A stretch of DNA of 28,319 bases from a virus. A program made the position numbers and the translations under genes. The first letter of the stretch is position 1, and each line of letters starts with the position of its first letter. The stretch covers positions 33,033-61,351 of the IMG/VR virus record IMGVR_UViG_3300002242_000019; one strand, written 5' to 3'. This document shows, one piece after another, positions 20,877-27,806 of this stretch. The notes under the pieces were generated by a model. It was not told the DNA's origin. It made no database searches and worked only from the letters and a program-made list of their open reading frames with translations.

Positions 20877-21301
20877 TTTAAATATGGTGAAGCAGATAAT
20901 GTTTTAACCATTTTTTTATACTTTCTTTTTATCATTCTATATTTGGGAATAAAGCATGGATAACATTCTTTAGAACAGTATTTTGATCCTGATTTTTTGA
21001 AAAGTTTTTTACATGTAGGACATTTCTTTGTTTTTATAGGATTGGCTTTTCTATATCTAGCCTTAGCTAACAAACTGTGTTTAATAGCCTTGCATTTAAT
21101 ACTGCATGAAGTTGGTATAGAACCAGAAGCACCGCTACTACCCCTTCCGTTATGTGTAAACGTAGTGTCACATATGTCACATAGGAATACATATGGATTA
21201 CTAGACATTCTACAAGATTTACAGAACTGATCTTTTTCTTTCCTGCCTCCTTTTACTTCATTTAAACATACAAAATTATAACATTTTTGCATATCATTCA
21301 C
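20873..21301 (-). CDS. multi-zinc-knuckle protein
   Basis: A 142-residue basic protein with repeated C-x2-C pairs: C-K-S-C, C-D-I-C-D, C-S-I-K-C, C-P-T-C-K-K-L-F and C-S-K-E-C. The C-P-T-C-K-K-L-F-K-K-S-G-S-K-Y-C-S-K-E-C part is an FCS-type zinc finger like that of the 15550-15693 protein. The start is probably GTG at 21301, with ATG at 21292 as alternative. It overlaps both neighbours. A nucleic-acid-binding role is likely from the zinc fingers and high K/R content. Confidence 0.65.
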   Translation of the reverse strand: MNDMQKCYNFVCLNEVKGGRKEKDQFCKSCRMSSNPYVFLCDICDTTFTHNGRGSSGASGSIPTSCSIKCKAIKHSLLAKARYRKANPIKTKKCPTCKKLFKKSGSKYCSKECYPCFIPKYRMIKRKYKKMVKTLSASPYLK

Positions 21302-21401
21302 CTACTATTTTATGACATATGCACTGACATTTAATATTACTTCTTGTTATAGGACAGTCAAAGTGTCTATGAGTGTGACATTCAGGAGATATGAACTTCA
21401 T
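21294..21401 (-). CDS. 35-residue Cys/His-rich protein
   Basis: A short frame from ATG 21401, overlapping the previous stop (ATGA), to TGA 21294, which overlaps the next start. It holds P-E-C-H-T-H-R-H-F-D-C and K-C-Q-C-I-C-H-K, enough Cys and His for one or two zinc ions. Perfect coupling to both neighbours argues that it is translated. Confidence 0.5.
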   Translation of the reverse strand: MKFISPECHTHRHFDCPITRSNIKCQCICHKIVGE

Positions 21402-21610
21402 ATCCGTGTTAGATAGCACTCCTTTTTACCTCTGCTTCTGTTGTTAGTTCTTACTTTTCCATTACAACAAGGGCATCTGTATTTTTTTATCTTCTTAAAA
21501 TCATATCCCTTGTTACAGTTTTTACAGTAACAGTACAAGCCTTCATTATAATTTACTTTTTTATAGTGAATTTTTGGAAATCTGTCACATATACCTTTAC
21601 AGCCAGTCAT
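21398..21610 (-). CDS. thaumarchaeal-type C-x-G-[IV]-C zinc ribbon protein (paralog)
   Basis: A 70-residue protein: G-C-K-G-I-C-D-R-F near the N-terminus, Y-C-Y-C-K-N-C-N-K-G in the middle, and Y-R-C-P-C-C-N-G-K-V-R-T-N-N at about 45-58. It aligns with the protein at 5724-5924 along its length, so the virus carries two diverged copies. The first position overlaps the upstream nuclease stop by one base (TAATG). Function unknown; likely acquired from or shared with the host. Confidence 0.7.
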   Translation of the reverse strand: MTGCKGICDRFPKIHYKKVNYNEGLYCYCKNCNKGYDFKKIKKYRCPCCNGKVRTNNRSRGKKECYLTRI

Positions 21611-22371
21611 TATGCGTATTGTTTCCTTTCGTCACCAAAACACATTGAAGCATACGGACACATGCCATCACAAAGAAAACACTTTGTTCTTTCTGGTAAT
21701 GTTTTTTCCAATAAAGAGGATTTTATTACTCTGGATTTTTCAATCATATCTATTAAAGTAGTTTCCATATCTTGCAACTTAAAGGAAATTGTAATAGGCT
21801 TATCCCTTTTGTCTTTTTCTATTCTATTAGAAATGTATATGACACATCCAAAAGTAGCATCTATGTCATAGCATTTTTTTAACAAGACTCTATACCTGTT
21901 AATTTGATCCTTGTGAGACTCACTTGCCTTGCTTGTTGACTTAGAAAAATAGTCTATTGAGCCAGTTGTTTTCTTGTCACATATTACCCATTTGTCACCA
22001 ACTTTTATCAAGTCGTCTATACTTCCATAGATAATATCCAAGTGTTTAGGATCATCATCTGGTATTTTTTTTGCTTCTTCATATGTCAAAGATTCATCTC
22101 TAACATAGTCATATGCCAAAAACATTTCATGGTGTTCTGGTTTTGCCACCATTGAATTGTTATGAACACATTGACCAAAATACAAAGACTTCATATCTTC
22201 TGTACTCATGCCTTGATCTTTACCTATTTTTTTGTATATTACGTTACGCATACACGGTTTAATAATATCTGATACATGTATAGTACCAAGTCTTTCTGTA
22301 TGCATTGCTTCTGTTTGGGCTTTTCTAAACTTAAAGTATATGTCTTGATTTATGTCATCTAGTTTTATCAT
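21610..22371 (-). CDS. Cas4/RecB-like Fe-S PD-(D/E)XK nuclease
   Basis: A 253-residue protein. A lone Cys40 in V-S-D-I-I-K-P-C-M-R and three late ones among C231, C234, C238 and C244 (C-F-L-C-D-G-M-C-P-Y-A-S-M-C) match the four-Cys iron-sulfur site of Cas4/AddB-type nucleases. The nuclease core shows G-x3-H (H70 region), G-S-I-D-D-L (116-121), I-C-D-K-K-T (130-135, (D/E)xK) and a Q-x3-Y-like helix (D-Q-I-N-R-Y). Viral Cas4-like proteins process DNA ends; there is no CRISPR array here. The start has the CTAG-N5-TATA promoter 25 nt upstream. Confidence 0.8.
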   Translation of the reverse strand: MIKLDDINQDIYFKFRKAQTEAMHTERLGTIHVSDIIKPCMRNVIYKKIGKDQGMSTEDMKSLYFGQCVHNNSMVAKPEHHEMFLAYDYVRDESLTYEEAKKIPDDDPKHLDIIYGSIDDLIKVGDKWVICDKKTTGSIDYFSKSTSKASESHKDQINRYRVLLKKCYDIDATFGCVIYISNRIEKDKRDKPITISFKLQDMETTLIDMIEKSRVIKSSLLEKTLPERTKCFLCDGMCPYASMCFGDERKQYA

Positions 22372-22392
22372 ACATAATTATAGAAACTATAT

Positions 22393-22409
22393 TATATAAG
22401 AGTTACTAG
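22393..22409 (-). promoter_or_regulatory. CTAG-N5-TATA promoter of the Cas4-like operon
   Basis: Minus strand: CTAG (22409-22406), five bases, CTTATATA (22400-22393), centred 25 nt before the start at 22371. The stop codon of the upstream small gene is the TAG within CTAG. Confidence 0.75.
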
Positions 22410-22531
22410 TAACTTCCGATGTTTGTACAGTCGCATCCTTCTATGTCACAAATGTTATTACCTTCATGTGATTCTTGGTTATGACCACATTCTTCACAAG
22501 TACCAGATGCAACTATTTTTATATCAGTCAA
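22406..22531 (-). CDS. 41-residue zinc-binding protein
   Basis: Starts with TTG at 22531 and carries G-T-C-E-E-C-G-H near residues 10-17 and N-I-C-D-I-E-G-C-D-C-T near 25-35. The layout C-x2-C-x-H ... C-x4-C-x-C allows one zinc site. A TATA box is centred 26 nt upstream. It lies alone between the tail genes and the Cas4-like gene. Confidence 0.55.
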   Translation of the reverse strand: MTDIKIVASGTCEECGHNQESHEGNNICDIEGCDCTNIGSY

Positions 22532-22553
22532 TAAATATTACCATATAAACCAG

Positions 22554-22561
22554 TATTTATA
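22554..22561 (-). promoter_or_regulatory. TATA box of the 22531 gene
   Basis: TATAAATA on the minus strand directly after the stop of the BppU-like gene, centred 26 nt before the TTG at 22531. It lacks the CTAG element. Confidence 0.55.
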
Positions 22562-22563
22562 GT

Positions 22564-22917
22564 TTAATAACTTTCTTCTATTACAAAATTAAATGTCTTA
22601 GTCTGTTCAGATATTCCACCAGAACTGTCTAATAATTCTATTTCACCAGACCAATTACCAGCATTTGCTATTACTGTGTCTGATGTGACTAAGGTATATG
22701 TTACTATGCCGCTTGCTCTTGTGGCATATGTTATATTACCATTGATAACAAGTGTTCCATCAGGCTTCCATACCTTCCATTTACCAGTGTTATATGTGAC
22801 TGTATTTGATAAATTCTTAGCAGTTCCAGCATCATCGGTTATTGTTAACTGTAGTGTTGGCTTACTTCCTACTTTTACCCTAAATTCAGTGGATCTTCCT
22901 ACCATATTCATACTCAT
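22564..22917 (-). CDS. baseplate/fibre protein with BppU N-terminal-like domain
   Basis: A 117-residue beta protein: F-R-V-K-V-G-S-K-P-T-L-Q-L-T-I-T-D-D, K-W-K-V-W-K-P-D-G-T-L-V-I-N-G, A-S-G-I-V-T-Y-T-L, A-G-N-W-S-G-E-I-E-L and T-F-N-F-V-I. This is the usual course of BppU N-terminal (Ig-like) domains, in which a polymer-like variable is given as polarity, linear term and source (x-x-P-D-G ... Y-x-L-x-x-x-D-T ... G-x-W). Such domains attach tail fibres to the baseplate. The start overlaps the stop of the repeat protein (TAATG). Confidence 0.6.
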   Translation of the reverse strand: MSMNMVGRSTEFRVKVGSKPTLQLTITDDAGTAKNLSNTVTYNTGKWKVWKPDGTLVINGNITYATRASGIVTYTLVTSDTVIANAGNWSGEIELLDSSGGISEQTKTFNFVIEESY

Positions 22918-23222
22918 TATGACTCACCCTTTATATTCTTTCCACGTTTATAAGTTTTGACATTTTTATCCTTATCGTTAGTCTCAATAGTCTTATCTTT
23001 GTCATCTACACGCTGAGATTTAGTCCTATCATTGACTTTTCTGGTTCTGTTTCTACCATGAATTCTCAATGTTCTTGTGACATATACAGCACCATCCTGT
23101 AACTTCTTAGCAAATGAATCTGCAATACTTACACTTTCTGTGAATATCTTGATTAATGATCTTGCAGTTCCCTTGAATGACTGTATTGATATTGATTCAA
23201 TTACTATTACAAGTAACTTCAA
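22917..23222 (-). CDS. C-terminal part of the giant repeat tail protein (third frame)
   Basis: About 101 codons in a different frame from the middle part. The repeat pattern resumes at I-E-S-I-S-I-Q-S-F and F-T-E-S-V-S-I-A-D-S-F. A short strand G-A-V-Y-V-T-R-T-L and a very charged tail (K-D-K-T-I-E-T-N-D-K-D-K) follow. TTG at 23222 could be a start, but homology shows it is the continuation of 23197-25575 after an apparent extra base near 23215-23232. Confidence 0.6.
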   Translation of the reverse strand: MKLLVIVIESISIQSFKGTARSLIKIFTESVSIADSFAKKLQDGAVYVTRTLRIHGRNRTRKVNDRTKSQRVDDKDKTIETNDKDKNVKTYKRGKNIKGES

Positions 23223-26200
23223 ACCTTGGCTGTAATTGTATTGGTATTGATACAGTCTCTGAGAATGACATTGACCATTTCTTATAGAAATTCTCTGCAA
23301 CACTCAATGTCTCATTGACAATTCTACCCAATCCTCTTAGTCTCTGTATGTTTTCACCTACACTTACACTGCTTGTTATTGATCTAAATATTCCTCTTGT
23401 TGGTAATACAATCTCACTTACGTTTACTGTATCAGATAATTTCTTGATTATGTTTCTTATTCTTAACCTTGATTCGGTAATAGAGATACTTTCGTTGACC
23501 ATTCTTACAAGTGAGCTAAGACTTCCACGGAAGTGCTGTATGGATATAGATTCATCCAACACTCTACCTAATACTCTTAGTCTGTTTTCTGAAACGCTTA
23601 CGTTAATTGTGTTGTTTATTATTCTACCAATTCCTCTTAACCTGTCAACTGATTCTTCATAACTTACAGTGTCAGTTATTAGTTTCAATATTCCTCTAAG
23701 CCTAACTCTGTTTTCAGACAATGACAATGTGTCAGATATTGATCTAATCAATCCTCTAAGGAATACTCTGTTTTCAGGCAATGAAACACTCTCTGAGAAA
23801 CTTCTCTTGAATCCCTTGCTGAATGTTATTGATACACTTACTGACTCGTTTATCATTCTTGTAATCTGTCTTAGTCTGTCTCTGAAACTCTGTACACTTA
23901 CTGACTCGTTAACAATTCTACCAATATCTCTTAACCTGTTTACAGATTCTGATGAAGATATTGTATTGTTTATTACACGTTGTAATACTCTTGTTGGTAA
24001 CATCAATTCATTGACACTGACTATCTCTGACAATACCTTTAACATTGCTCTTACAAACACATGTGTATCTGATACTGACACAGTCTCTGAGAAACTTCTC
24101 TTGAATCCCTTGCTGAACTCTACTGATATGTTGACTGAGTCGTTTACCAATCTTGTAATCTGTCTTAGCCTGTCTCTGAATGTCTGAACTGACACTGACT
24201 CGTTTATCATTCTGGTCAATCCTCTTAGTCTTGTAACTGATTCTGACAATGAGATGGTGTTATTGATTACTCTGTTCATTCCTCTTGAGAATACTGGAGT
24301 GTCTAACAATCTAACAATATCAGATAATGATTTTATAATTGCTCTTACAAACACATGAGTACCTGACACTGATACAGTCTCTGAGAATGACCTTGCGAAC
24401 TTCATTCTGAATGATTCAGTTGAACTGACTGACTCGTTTATCATTCTGGTTATCTGTCTTAGCCTGTCTCTGAATGTCTGTACAGATACTGACTCTGTCA
24501 ATGACCTTACCAATACTCTCAACCTTAAGTCTGTCTGTGACACTGATACACTGTCAGTTATAATTCTGGTCAATCCCCTTAGTTTGTTTACGCTTGTTGA
24601 CACGCTTACGTTATCTGATATGGTTCTCTTCAAGACTCTGCTAAAGTTCTTTACTTCTATTGATTGAACTGTACTGTTTATTATTCTACCCAATACTCTC
24701 AATCTTACATCTCCTATAGTTATCTCTACAGTGTTTGTTATTGACCTAATCAATAATCTAGCAAAGTTCTGTACGTCAGATATACTGTTTGATTCGTTCT
24801 TGAATCTTACCAATGTTTGTAGTCTAACAAACTCATATCCACCTTGGAACACATCTGACTGGAATATTCCTTGGAACACTCTTATTACTCCTATGCTTAC
24901 TGAGTTGTTTACAGTCTTAATTCTTCCTACTATTGTTCTGGAAACAGATGATATGCTAACATCATCAGATGCAAATCTGATAATATGTCTGAGCTTCTCT
25001 CTGAATGTCTGAACTGATATTGACTCTGTCAATGATCTTATCAATGTTCTTGCAAAATTAGAGTCAGTTTCTATGCTTACACTGCTTGTTATTGTTCTGT
25101 TTAATGCTCTAGCAAAGTTAACTGATGTGCTTGTATTAACACTGTTAGATATTATTCTACCAAGTGCTCTTAGCCTTGTAACTGATTCTGAAAACTGTAT
25201 TGTTTCAGGTGCTAGTTTTACAAGTGCTCTTAGCCTTTGTCTGAACTGCTGTATGGATATAGATTCACCGTATGACCTGACCAATGCTCTTGCAAAGTTA
25301 GTTGCTGTTGACACCGATATACTTTCAACAAATGCCATTGACATTGCCTTTCTAAATGACTCTGTAGAGTTTACTGTATCTGATATATGCTTACCCAATC
25401 CTCTTACCATTGATGTTTCATATCCCTGTTGGAAAACTCCTCCTTGGAATATTCCTTGGAACACTGCTAGCCTAGTTCTTGCAACATTGACAGTTTCACT
25501 TATCACTCTTAACATATGTCTTGTGTTTGATCTGAATGTCTGAACTGAGACACTTTCACCAAATGACCTTACCAATACTCTTAGCCTTATATCCGTCTGT
25601 GATACTAGATATACTGTTGTTTATAGTTCTAGTTAACAGTCTTAGTCTTGTTATACCCTCACTGATAGAAACAGATTCATTGATAACCCTGTTTATTATT
25701 CTGAGTTTTTCTCTGAAACTTTGTATGGAAACTGATTCTGAGTAAGATCTTATCAGTCCTCTAAGGAATATGTTTGACTCTGATACAGATGTGTTCTCAT
25801 TGACTCTCTTAGTCCATGACTTGTAAAAGTTTTCAGATATGCTAACACTGTTGCTTATTGTTCTAAGCAATGCTCTAGTAAACACCGCTGTCTCTGAAAA
25901 GTTGATTGACTCTGATACAGATTTTACGAATCCACTTGCGGTAAACTTAGATTCTGACACTGATATTGTATTGTTTATTGATCTAAATATTCCTCTTAGC
26001 CTAATTATTGTCTCAGAGTGTTGTACAGATTCGTTTATTACCCTGTTAATTGCTCTGAGTTTTTCTCTGAAACTCTGTATGGACACTGACTCACTTTGAA
26101 CCTTTAATAGTGACATTCCTTTTACCAATGCTTCTGATATTTGTGATGTTTCTGCAACTAATCTTAATATAGATCGTAATTTTACTATTGATTCTGATGA

Positions 26201-27075
26201 TTGAATTGTTTCTGCAATATGTCTTACTAAAGACCTCAAGGTTATCTTTCCTTCTACCACGCTTTGTGTTTCGTTTACCAGTCTTATTCTTCCCATTAAT
26301 TTCACATACTCTAAACCTTGCTGGAATACGTTTGATTGGTATATAGATTGGAAGATTCTCTTTGCACCAACACTTATTGTTTCATTAACACGTTTAATTC
26401 TACCATGCACAACATTTTCAACTTCTGATAGAGATGTAGATTCAGTTATACTTTTTACTATTGATCTTAGTTTTTCTCTAAACGTTTGAATTGAAATTGA
26501 TTCGTTGATTACTCTACCTAAACCTCTAAGTTTTACAGGTAATTCACTTACCTGTACTGTTTCGGCTAAATGTTTAATAATTGATCTTAAAGGTATTTTA
26601 GATGAAACAATACTAACACTATTATTTACGATATTAGTTAAACCTCGAAGTCTAACAGGTGAGTCACTGGATTGTATAACATCTGATATTTTTCTAATAA
26701 TACCTCTTGATTTAATATGAGTAGATACAACACTAACTGCATTAGATACTATTTTTCTTAATCCTCTTAACTTAATTTGTGATTCTGACACACTCTCTGT
26801 TTCTGCTAAATGTCTAATAATTGCCCTATACCTTGTTATGTTTTCTGCTGTATTTAATGACTCATTGAATAGTTTGATAAGTCCACGTTTCTTCACTTCA
26901 CTATCAGCAATCTGTGATGTCTCAATGACATGATAAACTAATACTCTAAGTCTTAATCTAAATGTTTGAATTGATACTGATTCATTTGCAAGTCTTATTA
27001 ATTCCCTAGTCCTTACCTGTGTATCTGCAATGGATAATGATTCTGTTATTATTTTCTTTACAGTTGTAGGAACAT
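23080..27075 (-). repeat. tandem 60-bp protein-coding repeats
   Basis: The coding sequence repeats about every 60 bp, giving on the order of 60 degenerate 20-residue units. Units between about 23700 and 25600 are closest to one another at DNA level, with recurring blocks coding for S-V-S-V-Q-T-F-R-D-R-L-R-Q-I. The promoter-distant part of the protein may therefore have expanded by recent recombination. Confidence 0.7.
23197..25575 (-). CDS. middle part of the giant repeat tail protein
   Basis: Nearly 790 codons of tandem units of about 20 residues. The unit is approximately [SN]-E-S-[VI]-S-[VI]-x5-L-R-x-L-x-R-x-[IL]; in many units x5 begins Q-T-F-R. Two V-F-Q modules (R-V-F-Q-G-I-F-Q-S-D-V-F-Q and A-V-F-Q-G-I-F-Q-G-G-V-F-Q, near 24880 and 25460) interrupt the series. 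The frame opens with TTG 25575 inside the end of 25556-27187 and is best read as its continuation. Long repeat proteins between baseplate and receptor-binding genes usually form tail fibres; the fold is unknown. Confidence 0.7.
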   Translation of the reverse strand: MVRSFGESVSVQTFRSNTRHMLRVISETVNVARTRLAVFQGIFQGGVFQQGYETSMVRGLGKHISDTVNSTESFRKAMSMAFVESISVSTATNFARALVRSYGESISIQQFRQRLRALVKLAPETIQFSESVTRLRALGRIISNSVNTSTSVNFARALNRTITSSVSIETDSNFARTLIRSLTESISVQTFREKLRHIIRFASDDVSISSVSRTIVGRIKTVNNSVSIGVIRVFQGIFQSDVFQGGYEFVRLQTLVRFKNESNSISDVQNFARLLIRSITNTVEITIGDVRLRVLGRIINSTVQSIEVKNFSRVLKRTISDNVSVSTSVNKLRGLTRIITDSVSVSQTDLRLRVLVRSLTESVSVQTFRDRLRQITRMINESVSSTESFRMKFARSFSETVSVSGTHVFVRAIIKSLSDIVRLLDTPVFSRGMNRVINNTISLSESVTRLRGLTRMINESVSVQTFRDRLRQITRLVNDSVNISVEFSKGFKRSFSETVSVSDTHVFVRAMLKVLSEIVSVNELMLPTRVLQRVINNTISSSESVNRLRDIGRIVNESVSVQSFRDRLRQITRMINESVSVSITFSKGFKRSFSESVSLPENRVFLRGLIRSISDTLSLSENRVRLRGILKLITDTVSYEESVDRLRGIGRIINNTINVSVSENRLRVLGRVLDESISIQHFRGSLSSLVRMVNESISITESRLRIRNIIKKLSDTVNVSEIVLPTRGIFRSITSSVSVGENIQRLRGLGRIVNETLSVAENFYKKWSMSFSETVSIPIQLQPRFEVTCNSN

Positions 27076-27187
27076 CAAATACATTGTTTTGAAAAACATT
27101 CTTTTGAAATGTTACTCCACCCCATTCTCCTTGAAAAGCATTGTTTTGGAATACATTGTCTTGAAAAACCTGTGCAATAACTGCCAA
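25556..27187 (-). CDS. N-terminal part of the giant repeat tail protein
   Basis: 543 codons from TTG 27187. It begins with a V-F-Q cluster (Q-V-F-Q-D-N-V-F-Q-N-N-A-F-Q and F-Q-K-N-V-F-Q-N-N-V-F), a motif also seen at the start of marine phage tail fibres. The same 20-residue repeats follow, with another V-F-Q module near 26340. It leaves the repeat pattern after N-N-S-I-S near 25607 and stops at 25556 in a non-repeat tail (Y-K-A-K-S-I-G-K-V-I-W). The other frame continues V-S-Q-T-D-I-R-L-R-V-L exactly as expected. Joined, the three parts give roughly 1,400 residues. Confidence 0.7.
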   Translation of the reverse strand: MAVIAQVFQDNVFQNNAFQGEWGGVTFQKNVFQNNVFDVPTTVKKIITESLSIADTQVRTRELIRLANESVSIQTFRLRLRVLVYHVIETSQIADSEVKKRGLIKLFNESLNTAENITRYRAIIRHLAETESVSESQIKLRGLRKIVSNAVSVVSTHIKSRGIIRKISDVIQSSDSPVRLRGLTNIVNNSVSIVSSKIPLRSIIKHLAETVQVSELPVKLRGLGRVINESISIQTFREKLRSIVKSITESTSLSEVENVVHGRIKRVNETISVGAKRIFQSIYQSNVFQQGLEYVKLMGRIRLVNETQSVVEGKITLRSLVRHIAETIQSSESIVKLRSILRLVAETSQISEALVKGMSLLKVQSESVSIQSFREKLRAINRVINESVQHSETIIRLRGIFRSINNTISVSESKFTASGFVKSVSESINFSETAVFTRALLRTISNSVSISENFYKSWTKRVNENTSVSESNIFLRGLIRSYSESVSIQSFREKLRIINRVINESVSISEGITRLRLLTRTINNSISSITDGYKAKSIGKVIW

Positions 27188-27197
27188 GTTTAACTAC

Positions 27198-27806
27198 CTA
27201 CAGTTCAGTCCAAGTTTCATTCGATAGTATGTATTCCTTGTTTAATGTTTTATCATAATATACTGCACCGTCTTGAACGTTTAATATTTCTGCAACGTCA
27301 CTACCAAATATTGTTGCATTACTGTCATCATCATATTCGTAGCCTATTGATGTGCCTCTGTTGTTTCTACAGTCTAATCTAGTGAATTGAGAAGTTCCTG
27401 TGTATTTGTTTACCGTTTGAATAACTCTGGGTGCTGTACCTGCTCCTGTTGATACAATATCAACTTGAATACTTTGTTGTAATATTTCTTCGCCATCTAT
27501 CGCAGCTATATATTGAAAAACAAACGAATCATTTGGCGAAACATTATATTGTGTTGCCATGAAAGCCTGACCTGTGAAAGTATTATCTGAACCATAATCT
27601 TGTGAAACTCTATGTGCATAATTAGAAGCTGAATCATTGTTTAAAGTAAAAGCATGGACACCATCTCCATTACTGCCTGTTCCGTCATCTATCAAACTAT
27701 GTAGAGTATATGAAAATGTATTTTTACTCATAGCTGTACTTGCTCCTAAATCTATATCTAAGGAAGCTGAACTCAATGTGTTTGTTTCTAATTTACTCCA
27801 AACCAT
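27198..27806 (-). CDS. tail fibre/receptor-binding-type beta protein
   Basis: A 202-residue protein. N-D-S-A-S-N-Y-A-H-R-V and D-G-T-G-S-N-G-D-G fit a family of marine virus tail proteins with the G-D-T-G-x-N-Y-A-x-R signature. The end, D-G-A-V-Y-Y-D-K-T-L-N-K-E-Y-I-L, looks like an attachment strand similar to the end of the repeat protein. It is related to the next gene upstream. The ATG overlaps that gene's stop (TGATGG). Role in host recognition is inferred from gene position. Confidence 0.55.
   Translation of the reverse strand: MVWSKLETNTLSSASLDIDLGASTAMSKNTFSYTLHSLIDDGTGSNGDGVHAFTLNNDSASNYAHRVSQDYGSDNTFTGQAFMATQYNVSPNDSFVFQYIAAIDGEEILQQSIQVDIVSTGAGTAPRVIQTVNKYTGTSQFTRLDCRNNRGTSIGYEYDDDSNATIFGSDVAEILNVQDGAVYYDKTLNKEYILSNETWTEL

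Noticed and set aside
21610-22371. CRISPR adaptation module because of the Cas4-like nuclease
   Set aside because: No Cas1, Cas2 or array is present; stand-alone Cas4-like nucleases are common in archaeal viruses.
22917-27187. Regular DNA repeats that could be taken for a CRISPR array
   Set aside because: The period is about 60 bp without unique spacers of constant length, the repeats are degenerate and they keep a protein reading pattern.
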